NCBI GenBank assembly: GCA_965656715.1
Contig: CBFHLR010000003.1
Span: forward strand, 62,001-126,000
Length of the DNA stretch: 64,000 bases
Direction of reading: 5' to 3'
Source: Coraliomargarita sp965656715
GTDB taxonomy: Bacteria > Verrucomicrobiota > Verrucomicrobiia > Opitutales > Coraliomargaritaceae
Shown here: piece by piece, positions 39,586-49,246 of the stretch
Layout: each line of letters starts with the position of its first letter
How positions within the stretch are numbered: position 1 is the stretch's first letter
Program-made: the position numbers and the translations under genes
The notes under the pieces: model-generated
What the model saw: the letters and a program-made list of their open reading frames with translations, nothing else
What the model was told of the DNA's origin: nothing
The model's database searches: none

Positions 39586-40692
39586 ATGGAATTCATCGAA
39601 CCATACCTTCCCATGGTCCTGCCGATCGTTTTTGCGGTCGCCATGATCTCTGTCTTCATGGGGCTTTGCAGTTACTCCGTTTTGGCGGAGCGCAAAGTGT
39701 CCAGTTGGATCCAGGGCCGTATCGGCCCGAATCGCACACGTATCCCTTTGGTCGGCCACATTCCGATCCTTGGTAACATTCTGACTGGCCTTGGGATTTT
39801 CCAGCCTGCAGCCGACGGTCTGAAGTTCCTCTTCAAAGAAGAAATCACACCGGGGCACGTTAAGACAGGCTATTACTATTTGGCGCCGATCCTCGCACTG
39901 ACGCCTGCGCTGACAACGATGGTGGTGCTTCCGTTTGGTCGTTATGTTGATGCGGATGGTATCGTGCAACCGCTGGCCTTGGCCAACCTGGAGGTCGGCA
40001 TGCTCTTCGTCCTAGCTGTTTCCTCGCTCGGTGTGTATGGCATCGTGCTCGCAGGTTGGGCGTCCAACTCGAAGTATCCCTTCCTCGGTGCGATCCGTGC
40101 GTCGGCACAGATGGTGTCCTACGAATTGGCAATGGGCCTCGCAATCCTTCCGGTCTTTATGTGGTCGGCAGCTCCGGGTTCCGAATATGGCATGAGCCTC
40201 TTTGGTGTGGTTCAGTCGCAACAAAGCCCATGGTTGATCATGTGGCAGCCGCTTTCGGCTTTAATCTTTCTGGTAGCACTCTTTGCAGAGACCAACCGCT
40301 TGCCATTCGATATGGCGGAGTCCGAAACCGACCTCGTTGGTGGTTTTCACACCGAGTATGGTTGTTTCAAGTTTGGTCTCTTCTTCGTTGCCGAATACGC
40401 GCACATCATCATGGGCTCGGCCCTGTTTGTGATCCTCTTCCTCGGCGGTTGGAACTTCCTTCCATGGGTTGCAGACCCTTTTGGTGATGGCGTTTTTGCG
40501 ACACTGTTCTCGGTCGCATGGTTTATGGCGAAGGTCTTCTTCATGATCTTCTTCTTCATTTGGGTTCGTTGGACGCTGCCACGCTTCCGTTACGACCAAG
40601 TGATGTCGTTGGGTTGGCGCATCTTGCTGCCGCTGGCGATTGGTAATCTTGTATTTAACACCATCTTGATCGCTCTGATCGATAACCTCTAA
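39586..40692 (+). CDS. nuoH: NADH-quinone oxidoreductase subunit H
   Basis: NuoH is the membrane subunit that connects the quinone chamber to the proton pumps. In 368 residues with eight or nine helices it has AERKVSSWIQGRIGPNR (about 35-51), LQPAADGLKFLFKEE-type FQPAADGLKFLFKEE (about 72-86) and the ETNRLPFDMAESETDLVGGFHTEY loop (about 235-258) with conserved acidic residues. It is 14 nt after nuoG. Confidence 0.97.
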   Translation: MEFIEPYLPMVLPIVFAVAMISVFMGLCSYSVLAERKVSSWIQGRIGPNRTRIPLVGHIPILGNILTGLGIFQPAADGLKFLFKEEITPGHVKTGYYYLAPILALTPALTTMVVLPFGRYVDADGIVQPLALANLEVGMLFVLAVSSLGVYGIVLAGWASNSKYPFLGAIRASAQMVSYELAMGLAILPVFMWSAAPGSEYGMSLFGVVQSQQSPWLIMWQPLSALIFLVALFAETNRLPFDMAESETDLVGGFHTEYGCFKFGLFFVAEYAHIIMGSALFVILFLGGWNFLPWVADPFGDGVFATLFSVAWFMAKVFFMIFFFIWVRWTLPRFRYDQVMSLGWRILLPLAIGNLVFNTILIALIDNL

Positions 40693-40704
40693 ACGCGAAG
40701 CACT

Positions 40705-41256
<552 letters not shown>

Positions 41257-41271
41257 GACGGAAACTTTGTC

Positions 41272-41859
41272 ATGTTAGATATTCTATTTTACGTCTTTGC
41301 CGCGATCACGCTGGTATCGGCGCTCCTAATGGTCGTGAGCCCGAATGCGGTGAACGGTGCGATGTGCATGATCGTGGCCTTTGTTGGCACGGCTGCACTC
41401 TTCGTGCTGCTCGAAGCCTACTTCCTCGCGATTCTTCAGGTGCTCGTGTATGCGGGTGCGGTGATGGTCTTGTTCCTTTTTATTATCATGTTGTTGAATG
41501 TGGATCAAGGAGAGGGCGGGGACTATTTGAGCGCCAAGAATAAGTTGGCTACAGCCGCTGCGGTTATCGGCTTTGCTCTCCTTGCGATCATGGTCGTCTC
41601 CTCCTTCACTGGCGGAAACGCGCTTCCAGAGCCGGGGCTGCAAGCAGTGGCTGCGAATCCGGATGGCTCGGGGGAGGGCTTTGCCTTTACCAACTCGATG
41701 AAGTCGTTCGGCTACAGTCTCTTCTCCAAATATATGCTGCCGTTCCAAGTCGCTGGCTTCCTGTTACTCGCGGGGATGATCGGTGTCATTGTTGTCAGTA
41801 AAAAATCGCCTGCTGAACTTGAAGCAGATGCGGCCAACGCAAAGGAGGGCGACGCATAA
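41272..41859 (+). CDS. nuoJ: NADH-quinone oxidoreductase subunit J
   Basis: This is a 195-residue, five-helix membrane subunit. The third helix has VLVYAGAVMVLFLFIIMLLN (about 62-81), the pi-bulge helix characteristic of NuoJ/ND6. A Gly/Pro/Ser-rich external loop (about 115-140) is longer than in E. coli. The stop overlaps the nuoK start by one base. Confidence 0.95.
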   Translation: MLDILFYVFAAITLVSALLMVVSPNAVNGAMCMIVAFVGTAALFVLLEAYFLAILQVLVYAGAVMVLFLFIIMLLNVDQGEGGDYLSAKNKLATAAAVIGFALLAIMVVSSFTGGNALPEPGLQAVAANPDGSGEGFAFTNSMKSFGYSLFSKYMLPFQVAGFLLLAGMIGVIVVSKKSPAELEADAANAKEGDA

Positions 41860-42164
41860 TGACTGTTGGAATAAATGCTTTTCTACTGGTTTCCGGATTG
41901 CTGTTTGCGATCGGAATGTTCGGGGTGATCCTGCGTCGTAATACGCTGGTCATCTACATGTCGCTGGAGCTCATGCTCAATGCCGTGAACCTCGCGCTGG
42001 TCGCGTTCTCGCGTTACAACAACACGATGGACGGCAACATCTTCGTCTTCTTCATCATTACGGTGGCTGCTGCTGAAGTGGCTGTCGGTCTGGCAATCAT
42101 CGTGGCCTTGTTCCGCAAGCGCCAAACGGTGATGGTCGATCAACTGAATTCTTTGAGCAACTAA
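41859..42164 (+). CDS. nuoK: NADH-quinone oxidoreductase subunit K
   Basis: This is a 101-residue, three-helix membrane subunit (ND4L). The conserved membrane glutamates of the proton path are in SLELMLNAVNLALV (about 35) and AAAEVAVGLAIIVALFR (about 69). The ATG shares its first base with the nuoJ stop (TAATG), which implies coupled translation. nuoL starts 3 nt after its stop. Confidence 0.97.
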   Translation: MTVGINAFLLVSGLLFAIGMFGVILRRNTLVIYMSLELMLNAVNLALVAFSRYNNTMDGNIFVFFIITVAAAEVAVGLAIIVALFRKRQTVMVDQLNSLSN

Positions 42165-42167
42165 ACC

Positions 42168-44021
42168 ATGAGCACTGTTCAATCTCTTCTCGCTGTATTG
42201 CTCACTCCGCTCGCTTCGGCCGCGTTGATCTGCTTTTTCCTACGTCGTAAGGGCGTGCTGGCCTCGTATATCTCGGTTGCAGCTGCGGCTGGTATCTTCG
42301 TGTTCAGCCTAATGGCGTTACAGGGCTCGCAGGGTGAAACTGTTTCCGTCGCTTGGGAATGGCTCAGCTTGGGTAACTTCAGCATCGATATGGGCTTCCT
42401 CTTCGATGGGGTGGCTGCGACGATGTTGATGATGGTCGCCTTTGTGGGGTTCCTGATCCACCTCTTCAGTCTGGGTTACATGAAAGAGGACAAGTCGCGC
42501 GCGCGTTTCTTCGGCGGCCTTTCGATCTTCATGTTCTCGATGCTCGGCATCGTGCTAGCTGATAACCTGATCATGATCTTTGTCTTCTGGGAGCTGGTTG
42601 GTTTCAGCTCTTACATGCTGATTGGCCACTACCTCGAAACGGAGGAGGCCAAGGCGGCATCCAAGAAGGCATTCATCGTCAACCGTATTGGTGACTTTGG
42701 TTTCTTGATTGGTATCGTGCTGGCTTACTGGCACTTCGGCACCACCAACCTCAGCGAGATGGAAGGCATTGTTTCGGCGAACAAGGAGCTGATCAGCGCA
42801 ACGATCGCAGCCTGCTTGATGTGTGGTTTCATCGGTAAGTCCGCACAGTTCCCGCTCCACGTCTGGCTTCCAGATGCGATGGCGGGTCCAACTCCGGTTT
42901 CGGCTTTGATTCACGCGGCGACTATGGTTGCAGCGGGTGTGTATTTCCTGATTCGCATCGTCTATCTTTTCCCACCAGACGTGCTGACTTTCATTGCCTA
43001 CCTCGGCACCGTCGTTGCGGTCTATGCCGGGTTCTGTGCCTATGGTCAGAACGACATCAAAAAGATTTTGGCGTATTCGACCCTTTCGCAGCTCGGCTAT
43101 ATGGCAGCGGCCTTTGGTTTGGGCCAACCGGGTATCGCGCTGTTCCACCTGATCACCCACGCCTTCTTTAAGGCGCTGCTCTTCCTTGGTGCAGGTTCCG
43201 TGATTCACGGCTGCCACCACGAGCAAGACATCTTCAAGATGGGCGGCATTCTCAAGAAGATGCCGATCACTTCGATCACCTTTGCGATTGGTGTGTTGGC
43301 ACTCTGTGGCGTTATCGGTCTTTCCGGTTTCTACTCCAAGGATGCGATTCTGATTGCGGGGCAGATGAACAACACGCTGGTCTTTGGTCTGCTGACTCTA
43401 GGTGCTTTCCTCACTGCAGGTTATATGGGCCGTTTGTTCTGGATCGCCTTCCTCGGCCAACCGAAGTCGGAAGCTGCGGAACATGCGCACGAAAGTCCAC
43501 TTACCATCCTGATTCCTCTGATCCTTCTCGCCGTGCTTTCTATTTTCGGTGGTTACATGGGGCTTTGGCCGGAACAGCTTGGCGGTATCATTAAGGAGAA
43601 CCTCGATGCGCTTCACCACGCTGATGGCTACGACCACGCGCACCACGTCGTATTGATTGCAGGCACTGCAGCTTGGGTGGTTGGTTTGATCGGTTCGTTT
43701 TTCTTCTATGGTGCAGGCGCCAAGAGCGATCGCCTCGAAGACAAGGCGGCGCCAGTATATGGCTTCTTGAAAGCCCGTCTCTGGTTCGATGAAATCTACA
43801 ACTTTTATGTCGCGAAGATCCAGCAACGCTTCGCGGAGCTATTGAGCTTCTTGGATGTTGTGCTGGTGAAGGGACTGCTTGTTCGCGGTAGTGCCGGACT
43901 CGTTGCGCTGGTTGGCATTTGTGCGAAACGCCTGCACTCGGGCAACTTGCATGACTACGCCTACTGGTTCTTGGGAGGGGCGGTCTTCTTCTGGGCAATT
44001 GCGACTGGACTCATTTTTTAA
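42168..44021 (+). CDS. nuoL: NADH-quinone oxidoreductase subunit L
   Basis: NuoL is the distal antiporter-like proton pump with the long lateral helix. In 617 residues it has FWELVGFSSYMLIG (about 138-151, essential Glu), SAQFPLHVWLPDAMAGPTPVSALIHAATMVAAGV (about 225-258, Lys and His residues) and KKILAYSTLSQLGYM (about 300-314). An HADGYDHAHH stretch lies in an external loop. It is homologous to MrpA, linking the two complexes in this window. Confidence 0.97.
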   Translation: MSTVQSLLAVLLTPLASAALICFFLRRKGVLASYISVAAAAGIFVFSLMALQGSQGETVSVAWEWLSLGNFSIDMGFLFDGVAATMLMMVAFVGFLIHLFSLGYMKEDKSRARFFGGLSIFMFSMLGIVLADNLIMIFVFWELVGFSSYMLIGHYLETEEAKAASKKAFIVNRIGDFGFLIGIVLAYWHFGTTNLSEMEGIVSANKELISATIAACLMCGFIGKSAQFPLHVWLPDAMAGPTPVSALIHAATMVAAGVYFLIRIVYLFPPDVLTFIAYLGTVVAVYAGFCAYGQNDIKKILAYSTLSQLGYMAAAFGLGQPGIALFHLITHAFFKALLFLGAGSVIHGCHHEQDIFKMGGILKKMPITSITFAIGVLALCGVIGLSGFYSKDAILIAGQMNNTLVFGLLTLGAFLTAGYMGRLFWIAFLGQPKSEAAEHAHESPLTILIPLILLAVLSIFGGYMGLWPEQLGGIIKENLDALHHADGYDHAHHVVLIAGTAAWVVGLIGSFFFYGAGAKSDRLEDKAAPVYGFLKARLWFDEIYNFYVAKIQQRFAELLSFLDVVLVKGLLVRGSAGLVALVGICAKRLHSGNLHDYAYWFLGGAVFFWAIATGLIF

Positions 44022-44048
44022 CGCCACGGCTGAATACTTTAGAGAGCA

Positions 44049-45629
44049 ATGGATACAAATTCACTTTTCTTATTGGTCACCATCTTCGCACCATTGGTTG
44101 CGGGTGTGATCTTGCTATCCGGTTCGCGGATGCCCCTGACTACGATCCGTGGGCTTGCCGTTACTGGCTTTGTATGGCCGCTGTTTAGCGCGTTGCTGCT
44201 TTACTGGCAGTTCGATCCATCACTTGCAGGAGCTTACAACTTCGAAGTTAAATTGGCGACCGGACTGGAGTCGGTTGGCATTTGGCTGCACCTCGGTTTG
44301 AACGGTATCTCGATGCCGCTGTTCCTGCTGGCTGCGGTTGTCGGTTTTGCGGCTGGCTTGTATGCGATGTATTCGAAGGCGGAACGTCTGCATCTTTACT
44401 TGGCGCTCCTGTTGTTCATGCAGGGCGGTTTGATGGGAACCTTCGCTTCGATCGATGTGTTCTTCTTCTACTTCTTCCACGAGTTCGCCTTGATCCCGAC
44501 CTTCATTATGATCGGTCTGTGGGGTGGTGCCGGACGTAAGCCAGCTGCGATTGAGATGACGATTTATCTCACGCTGGGCGCGATGCTCTCTCTGCTTGGT
44601 TTGATTGCGCTGTATGTGAACAGTGGCGCGGATTCCTTCTCGTTGATTGCGCTGCGTGAACACCTCTCTTCGGGGTCTCTCTCTGAGGCGGTGCAGAGTA
44701 ATATCTTTGGCTTGTTGCTCTTTGGCTTCGGTATTCTGGTTTCGCTATTTCCATTCCATAGCTGGGCGCCTAAGGGCTATGCGGTTGCTCCGAGTAGTGC
44801 TGCGATGTTGCACGCCGGTGTGCTGAAGAAGTTTGGTCTCTACGGTTTATTGCAGTTGGGCTATCCACTCCTGCCGATGGGCGCTGAGCATTGGTTCCCG
44901 TGGATCGTGTGGTTGGCTCTCGGCAACATTGTGATCATTGGTTTGGTGACGATCGCACAACGTGACCTGAAGATGATGCTGGGTTACAGTTCGGTTATGC
45001 ACATGGGCTATGCGTTCCTTGGTATTGCTTGCTTCTCGATTGTGGGTGTGGGCGGCGCGCTTCTAATGATGGTGGCTCACGGCCTGTCCGTTGCCTTGCT
45101 CTTCATGCTGGCGACTTGTGTGCACCACCGCAGTGGCACTTTTGACATGCAATCGATGGGTGGTTTAGCACGTAAGGCTCCGGTGTTGGCTGGCTTCTTT
45201 GTCGCCGCATCGATGGCGAGTATCGGTCTGCCAGGCTTTGGTAATTTCTGGGGTGAGTTCACGATCTTTGCCGCACTCGCTGAAGATCCTGCTACCCAAT
45301 GGATTTTGGTTCCGGCGGCGCTGGGTATCATCATTTCCGCGATCTATGGTCTGCGTGCGGTTGCAAACATCTTCTTTGGTGAGCCAAGCAATGCGATGGC
45401 ACCGAAGCTCGAAGGTGAGTCTGTAGTCGACTTGAAAATGCATGAGCGCCTACCGGCAACGGTGCTGGTGGTGGCACTGGTTGCTGTGGGACTGTTCCCG
45501 CGCTTGTTGTCTGACTTTGCCGATCAAGAACTGGCACACATTTATAAGGATGCGGGAGACCTTCCTGCGCATGAGATGACTGTCTCCAACCAAGCTGTTG
45601 AAGCCCACGACGAGGAGGGAACACACTAA
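44049..45629 (+). CDS. nuoM: NADH-quinone oxidoreductase subunit M
   Basis: NuoM is the middle proton-pumping subunit. In 526 residues it has FFHEFALIPTFIMIGLWG (about 143-160, essential Glu), FPFHSWAPKGYAVAPSSAAMLHAGVLKKFGLYGL (about 235-268) and AQRDLKMMLGYSSVMHMGY (about 303-321). Its C-terminal 45 residues are acidic and His-rich. The stop overlaps the nuoN ATG by one base. Confidence 0.96.
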   Translation: MDTNSLFLLVTIFAPLVAGVILLSGSRMPLTTIRGLAVTGFVWPLFSALLLYWQFDPSLAGAYNFEVKLATGLESVGIWLHLGLNGISMPLFLLAAVVGFAAGLYAMYSKAERLHLYLALLLFMQGGLMGTFASIDVFFFYFFHEFALIPTFIMIGLWGGAGRKPAAIEMTIYLTLGAMLSLLGLIALYVNSGADSFSLIALREHLSSGSLSEAVQSNIFGLLLFGFGILVSLFPFHSWAPKGYAVAPSSAAMLHAGVLKKFGLYGLLQLGYPLLPMGAEHWFPWIVWLALGNIVIIGLVTIAQRDLKMMLGYSSVMHMGYAFLGIACFSIVGVGGALLMMVAHGLSVALLFMLATCVHHRSGTFDMQSMGGLARKAPVLAGFFVAASMASIGLPGFGNFWGEFTIFAALAEDPATQWILVPAALGIIISAIYGLRAVANIFFGEPSNAMAPKLEGESVVDLKMHERLPATVLVVALVAVGLFPRLLSDFADQELAHIYKDAGDLPAHEMTVSNQAVEAHDEEGTH

Positions 45630-47194
45630 TGAACGAACTGCTTGCTGAATTTCTTCGCGGTTACACTAACACCAATGATTGGCTGGCGATCCTGCCAGAG
45701 ATCCTCTTAGCGCTCTTGGTTCTGGGACTACTTGGTGCCGAAATGGTCTTGCCTAAGGCACGTGCTGCCTTGGTTGGGCGTATCGCGATTGTTGGACAGT
45801 TGTTGATTCTCGCTTTGGTCGTCTTTACCTGCGGGTGTTTTACCGGTAGTGAGGGGACTGTGCTGTTCAGTGGTATGATTGAACAGACGGAGCTCACGCA
45901 AATCATGCGTCGCTTCTTCCTCGTGAGCTCGATTCTGGTCTGCTTCCTTGGTCAAATCTATCTCTCCAAGCAACCCTTGGCGAAAACCGAGTTTTATCAT
46001 TTGGTGATTCTCGTCGCGGCAGCGATGATGCTCTTGGTGCAGAGCACGAACTTCGTGATGCTCTTTGTTGCTCTTGAAACGGTCACCGTAGCCTTCTACG
46101 TGTTGGTTGCTTACGGGCGTAACAGCAGTTTCTCTCTCGAAGGTGGCCTGAAGTATCTGATTCTCGGAGCCATGAGCTCAGCGATCCTTCTGTTTGGTAT
46201 CGTGCTGCTGTATGGTGCGGCGGGGAATCCGGAGATGGCAGGTTCGACCGCGGATTCTCTAAACTATAAAGAGTTGGGTGAGTTCATTACAATTAATGCG
46301 GCACCTGTGCTGCCAGAGGTCGATGCAGCGGGTAATTTGATGTTAACTGAGACTGGAGGGCTGGATGCGCTGGTCTTAATTGGGGCGCTCCTTGTGATCG
46401 CAGGCATATGCTTTAAGATCGGTGCGGTTCCGTTCCAGATCTGGGTGCCTGATGTCTATCAAGGTGCTCCGACTCCCGTCACTGCTTACCTGGCGGTTGC
46501 TTCGAAAGCCGCTGGTTTTGTCGTGCTGATTCAATTGCTTAGCGGACCATTTTATGAGTTGCGTGACTCGATGATCACAGTGCTTTCATTTATTGCGGCA
46601 GCGACGATTCTATTTGGTAATCTGGCCGCGGTGACTCAGAAGAATGTAAAGCGAATGATGGGTCTATCTGGTGTGGCACATGCTGGTTATCTTCTCGTGG
46701 GCGTGGTTGCCTATCTCTCCGGCATTGAAATGGCGAAGTATGCGATCCTGTTCTATCTGGTTACTTACTTGCTTGGTTCATTCACTGTTTTTGGCGTGAT
46801 GTCCCAGGTCTCTGGATCAGCAGATGCCGATCAGGAGCTGGATCACTACAAGAATCTCGCACGCAAGAGTCCGTTCTTGAGTGGTGTTCTAGCGTGTGGT
46901 CTTGGTTCGCTGGCTGGTATTCCGCCATTGGGTGGCTTTATTGGTAAGCTGTTCCTGTTTATCGCGGCCTTCCAAGCTGAGTTGTATGGCCTGCTTGCGG
47001 TATCTATCCTTGGGGTTGTGATTTCGATCTACTATTACTTCGGATGGGTGCGTGAGTGTTATTTCGCAGGTAGTGACGAGCCTCTCGATGCTCAGGCTGG
47101 GACAGTATCTCTGAATACACGTCTTGTGCTTGGCCTGTTGGTTGTTGCCACCATTGCTATGGGACTCTTCCCCGGGTTTTTTCCAGCTCTGTAG
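45629..47194 (+). CDS. nuoN: NADH-quinone oxidoreductase subunit N
   Basis: NuoN is the proximal proton-pumping subunit. In 521 residues it has FKIGAVPFQIWVPDVYQGAPTPVTAYLAVASKAAG (about 260-294), TQKNVKRMMGLSGVAHAGYLL (about 333-353) and the LAGIPPLGGFIGKLFLF loop (about 430-446). It ends the 13-gene run and is followed by a terminator 21 nt later. All nuo genes from B to N are present, in the standard order. Confidence 0.96.
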   Translation: MNELLAEFLRGYTNTNDWLAILPEILLALLVLGLLGAEMVLPKARAALVGRIAIVGQLLILALVVFTCGCFTGSEGTVLFSGMIEQTELTQIMRRFFLVSSILVCFLGQIYLSKQPLAKTEFYHLVILVAAAMMLLVQSTNFVMLFVALETVTVAFYVLVAYGRNSSFSLEGGLKYLILGAMSSAILLFGIVLLYGAAGNPEMAGSTADSLNYKELGEFITINAAPVLPEVDAAGNLMLTETGGLDALVLIGALLVIAGICFKIGAVPFQIWVPDVYQGAPTPVTAYLAVASKAAGFVVLIQLLSGPFYELRDSMITVLSFIAAATILFGNLAAVTQKNVKRMMGLSGVAHAGYLLVGVVAYLSGIEMAKYAILFYLVTYLLGSFTVFGVMSQVSGSADADQELDHYKNLARKSPFLSGVLACGLGSLAGIPPLGGFIGKLFLFIAAFQAELYGLLAVSILGVVISIYYYFGWVRECYFAGSDEPLDAQAGTVSLNTRLVLGLLVVATIAMGLFPGFFPAL

Positions 47195-47215
47195 AACGCT
47201 GACTGCTGAATTTCA

Positions 47216-47250
47216 GACCCGAGTTGCTAGTCGCACTCGGGTCTTTTTAT
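47216..47250. terminator. bidirectional terminator between nuoN and the channel gene
   Basis: GACCCGAGT (47216-47224) and ACTCGGGTC (47235-47243) form a 9-bp stem with T5 on the plus side. The minus-strand channel gene stops at 47247, beside the stem. Confidence 0.88.
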
Positions 47251-48245
47251 AGCGTGAGCAGCAGGAGCCCGATGAAGGCGATGGGGTAGCCCCATTTGAA
47301 GAGTTCATTCCAGCGCCGGGTTTGCTGTTCGTTGCCGCGACTGTGTGCCTTAATCACAATGACGACGCCGATTAGTCCAATGAGCACGATAAGTGTCGAG
47401 CCCAGCAGAAAGAAATCCATCTTGGTGAGATAGGGCAGGTGAGGGAGTTCTTTTTGGATGACAAAGCGATGGGCGATGAGGGTAAGCATTGAGGTCACGG
47501 AGATGCTGACGCGCGGGTTGATTGCGCTTGGGTCGATCCAGAACACCATCCAGGCCATACAAACGATGATCGCGGCTGAACTAAATACCGTGCCGATATA
47601 GTAGCCGATATAGCGCTCTGCATGAATCTCTATACGAATGCCGGGAATGTCTTCGCCAGTCTGCGGCAAGTGATAAGGGGTGGGAGTCAGTTGGACTTCG
47701 CCAATCGCCCAGTCTGAGATCGAGAGCTGCTCTGAGCGGCCGATGAGTTTGGTCGCGTTGACGAACTCGACATCACCTTCGCGTAGGCCTGTGGTCACAA
47801 ACTGGATGTTTAGGGTCTGCTCATCGTCGGGAAATTCGCGCAGGTCAAATTGTGCAGTAAAGGTGCCCCGGTGCCGCTGCCGATAGGTGACTCGCCCCTC
47901 TGGGCTGATCTCCAGAGTTTCGGGTAGAGTGTTGGTTGCTTCGCGCAGATTAGTAATCTGAATATTGGGATGCCACACTTCATTGAGCTCAACGATCCGG
48001 TTTGTCTCTGCATCGCTGCGCAAGCGCGGATCGGTCCATTCGAAAATGGTCGCGACATCGATCCGAAAGGATTTTTGAGCGCCATTGATACTTAACACGT
48101 CGATCACATACACACCGCTATCAATGGTGACTGGACTGTCATCAGGCGGCTTCGTTGCGACCTGAGCTGCAAGCGTGTTGCAGAGCAGGAACAAAGTCAG
48201 AAGGAAGGGTAAGCTATGTAGACGAACCATGGCTACTAGAGCCAT
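47247..48245 (-). CDS. pentameric ligand-gated ion channel homologue
   Basis: This 332-residue protein has the layout of prokaryotic Cys-loop-type channels (ELIC/GLIC). A signal peptide (about residues 7-27) precedes an extracellular beta-sandwich with FEWTDPRL (about 68-75) and FPDDEQTL (about 138-145, the loop matching FPxDxQ). Four membrane helices follow, M1 with the Gly/Tyr-rich YIGYYIG and a M2 bearing NPRVSISVTSMLTLIAHRF. No Cys pair flanks the loop, as in other prokaryotic members. The ligand is unknown. It lies 38 nt downstream of a RimK-like ligase gene on the same strand, so it is probably the last gene of that operon. Confidence 0.85.
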   Translation of the reverse strand: MALVAMVRLHSLPFLLTLFLLCNTLAAQVATKPPDDSPVTIDSGVYVIDVLSINGAQKSFRIDVATIFEWTDPRLRSDAETNRIVELNEVWHPNIQITNLREATNTLPETLEISPEGRVTYRQRHRGTFTAQFDLREFPDDEQTLNIQFVTTGLREGDVEFVNATKLIGRSEQLSISDWAIGEVQLTPTPYHLPQTGEDIPGIRIEIHAERYIGYYIGTVFSSAAIIVCMAWMVFWIDPSAINPRVSISVTSMLTLIAHRFVIQKELPHLPYLTKMDFFLLGSTLIVLIGLIGVVIVIKAHSRGNEQQTRRWNELFKWGYPIAFIGLLLLTL

Positions 48246-48283
48246 TGTAAGTGCAAGTTAGGCTGCGTCAAGGTGAGCCGCTG

Positions 48284-49246
48284 TTAAGCGAAATGCTTCT
48301 GAGAGAATGCGACTCGATCTGCCGGACGTGCGAGGATGCGGTCTTTACGGCTGAGACTTTCGATCAGCTCTAAGCGTGTGAGCAGACCAATGTTGTTGGC
48401 CACCTGAATGGCGAGCCCCGGTCGCGCATTTAATTCGAGAATCAGTGGGCCGAGATCCTTATCCAGCACAATGTCGGCACCCAGATAGCCGAGTTCAGTC
48501 ATCTCGTAACATTGTGCAGAGAGGTCGACGAGCTCATCCCATTGTGGCACTTCGAGTGTGCGAAGGTCTTTACCGGTGTTGGGGTGATGAGTGACGGGCT
48601 TGCCGTGTTGCACGGCGCTACGGGCCTTTCCGGTTACGATGTCAATGCCGACGCCAACTGCGCCTTGGTGGAGGTTGGCTTTGCCATCTGAGGATTCGGT
48701 CGAGAGGCGCATCATCGCCATTACGGGATAGCCCTGAAACACGATGACGCGAATGTCCGGAACGCCTTGGTAGGAGAATCCGTCGAAGGCGTCGCTGAAC
48801 TTGATCGCATATTCGATGAGGGCTTTGTCGTTACGCCCACCGAGACTATAGAGGCCACTCAGGGTATTATTCACGTGGCGGCGCAGGTCTAGGATCGTGA
48901 GCTTCTCACCATTGGGTTTGAGGAAATACTCTCCCTCTCGCCCAAGGATGACGAGGATGCCTTTACCCGCACTGCCTTGCGAAGGCTTGATGACAAACTG
49001 ATCGTGTCCTTCGAGGATTTTCTCGAGTTGCTTAACCTCATATTGATAGCGGATCACGCCATAGAGTTCGGGCACATTAATACCGAACTCGGTTGCGAGG
49101 CGCTTGGTTTCGTATTTGTCGTCCACACGAGGGTAGAGCTCACGGCGGTTATAGCGTGCGATATAGGAACCATTGCGTTGATTCATACCGATGATGCCAC
49201 GCTTGCGAAGCGCGCTTGGCATGCACCACTCGAAACTGCCGATCAT
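48284..49246 (-). CDS. RimK-like ATP-grasp peptide ligase (alpha-L-glutamate ligase-related)
   Basis: ATP-grasp ligases of this group add amino acids such as glutamate to peptide or amine acceptors. In 320 residues it has the lead-in IIGMNQRNGSYIARYNRRELY (about 18-38), the ATP-binding VIKPSQGSAGKGILVI (about 85-100) and the Mg2+ site ILELNARPGLAIQVAN (about 270-285). The acceptor is unknown. Its ATG overlaps the stop of the 7TM gene upstream by 4 nt, and this triplet with the RimB-like protease is a known association. Confidence 0.85.
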   Translation of the reverse strand: MIGSFEWCMPSALRKRGIIGMNQRNGSYIARYNRRELYPRVDDKYETKRLATEFGINVPELYGVIRYQYEVKQLEKILEGHDQFVIKPSQGSAGKGILVILGREGEYFLKPNGEKLTILDLRRHVNNTLSGLYSLGGRNDKALIEYAIKFSDAFDGFSYQGVPDIRVIVFQGYPVMAMMRLSTESSDGKANLHQGAVGVGIDIVTGKARSAVQHGKPVTHHPNTGKDLRTLEVPQWDELVDLSAQCYEMTELGYLGADIVLDKDLGPLILELNARPGLAIQVANNIGLLTRLELIESLSRKDRILARPADRVAFSQKHFA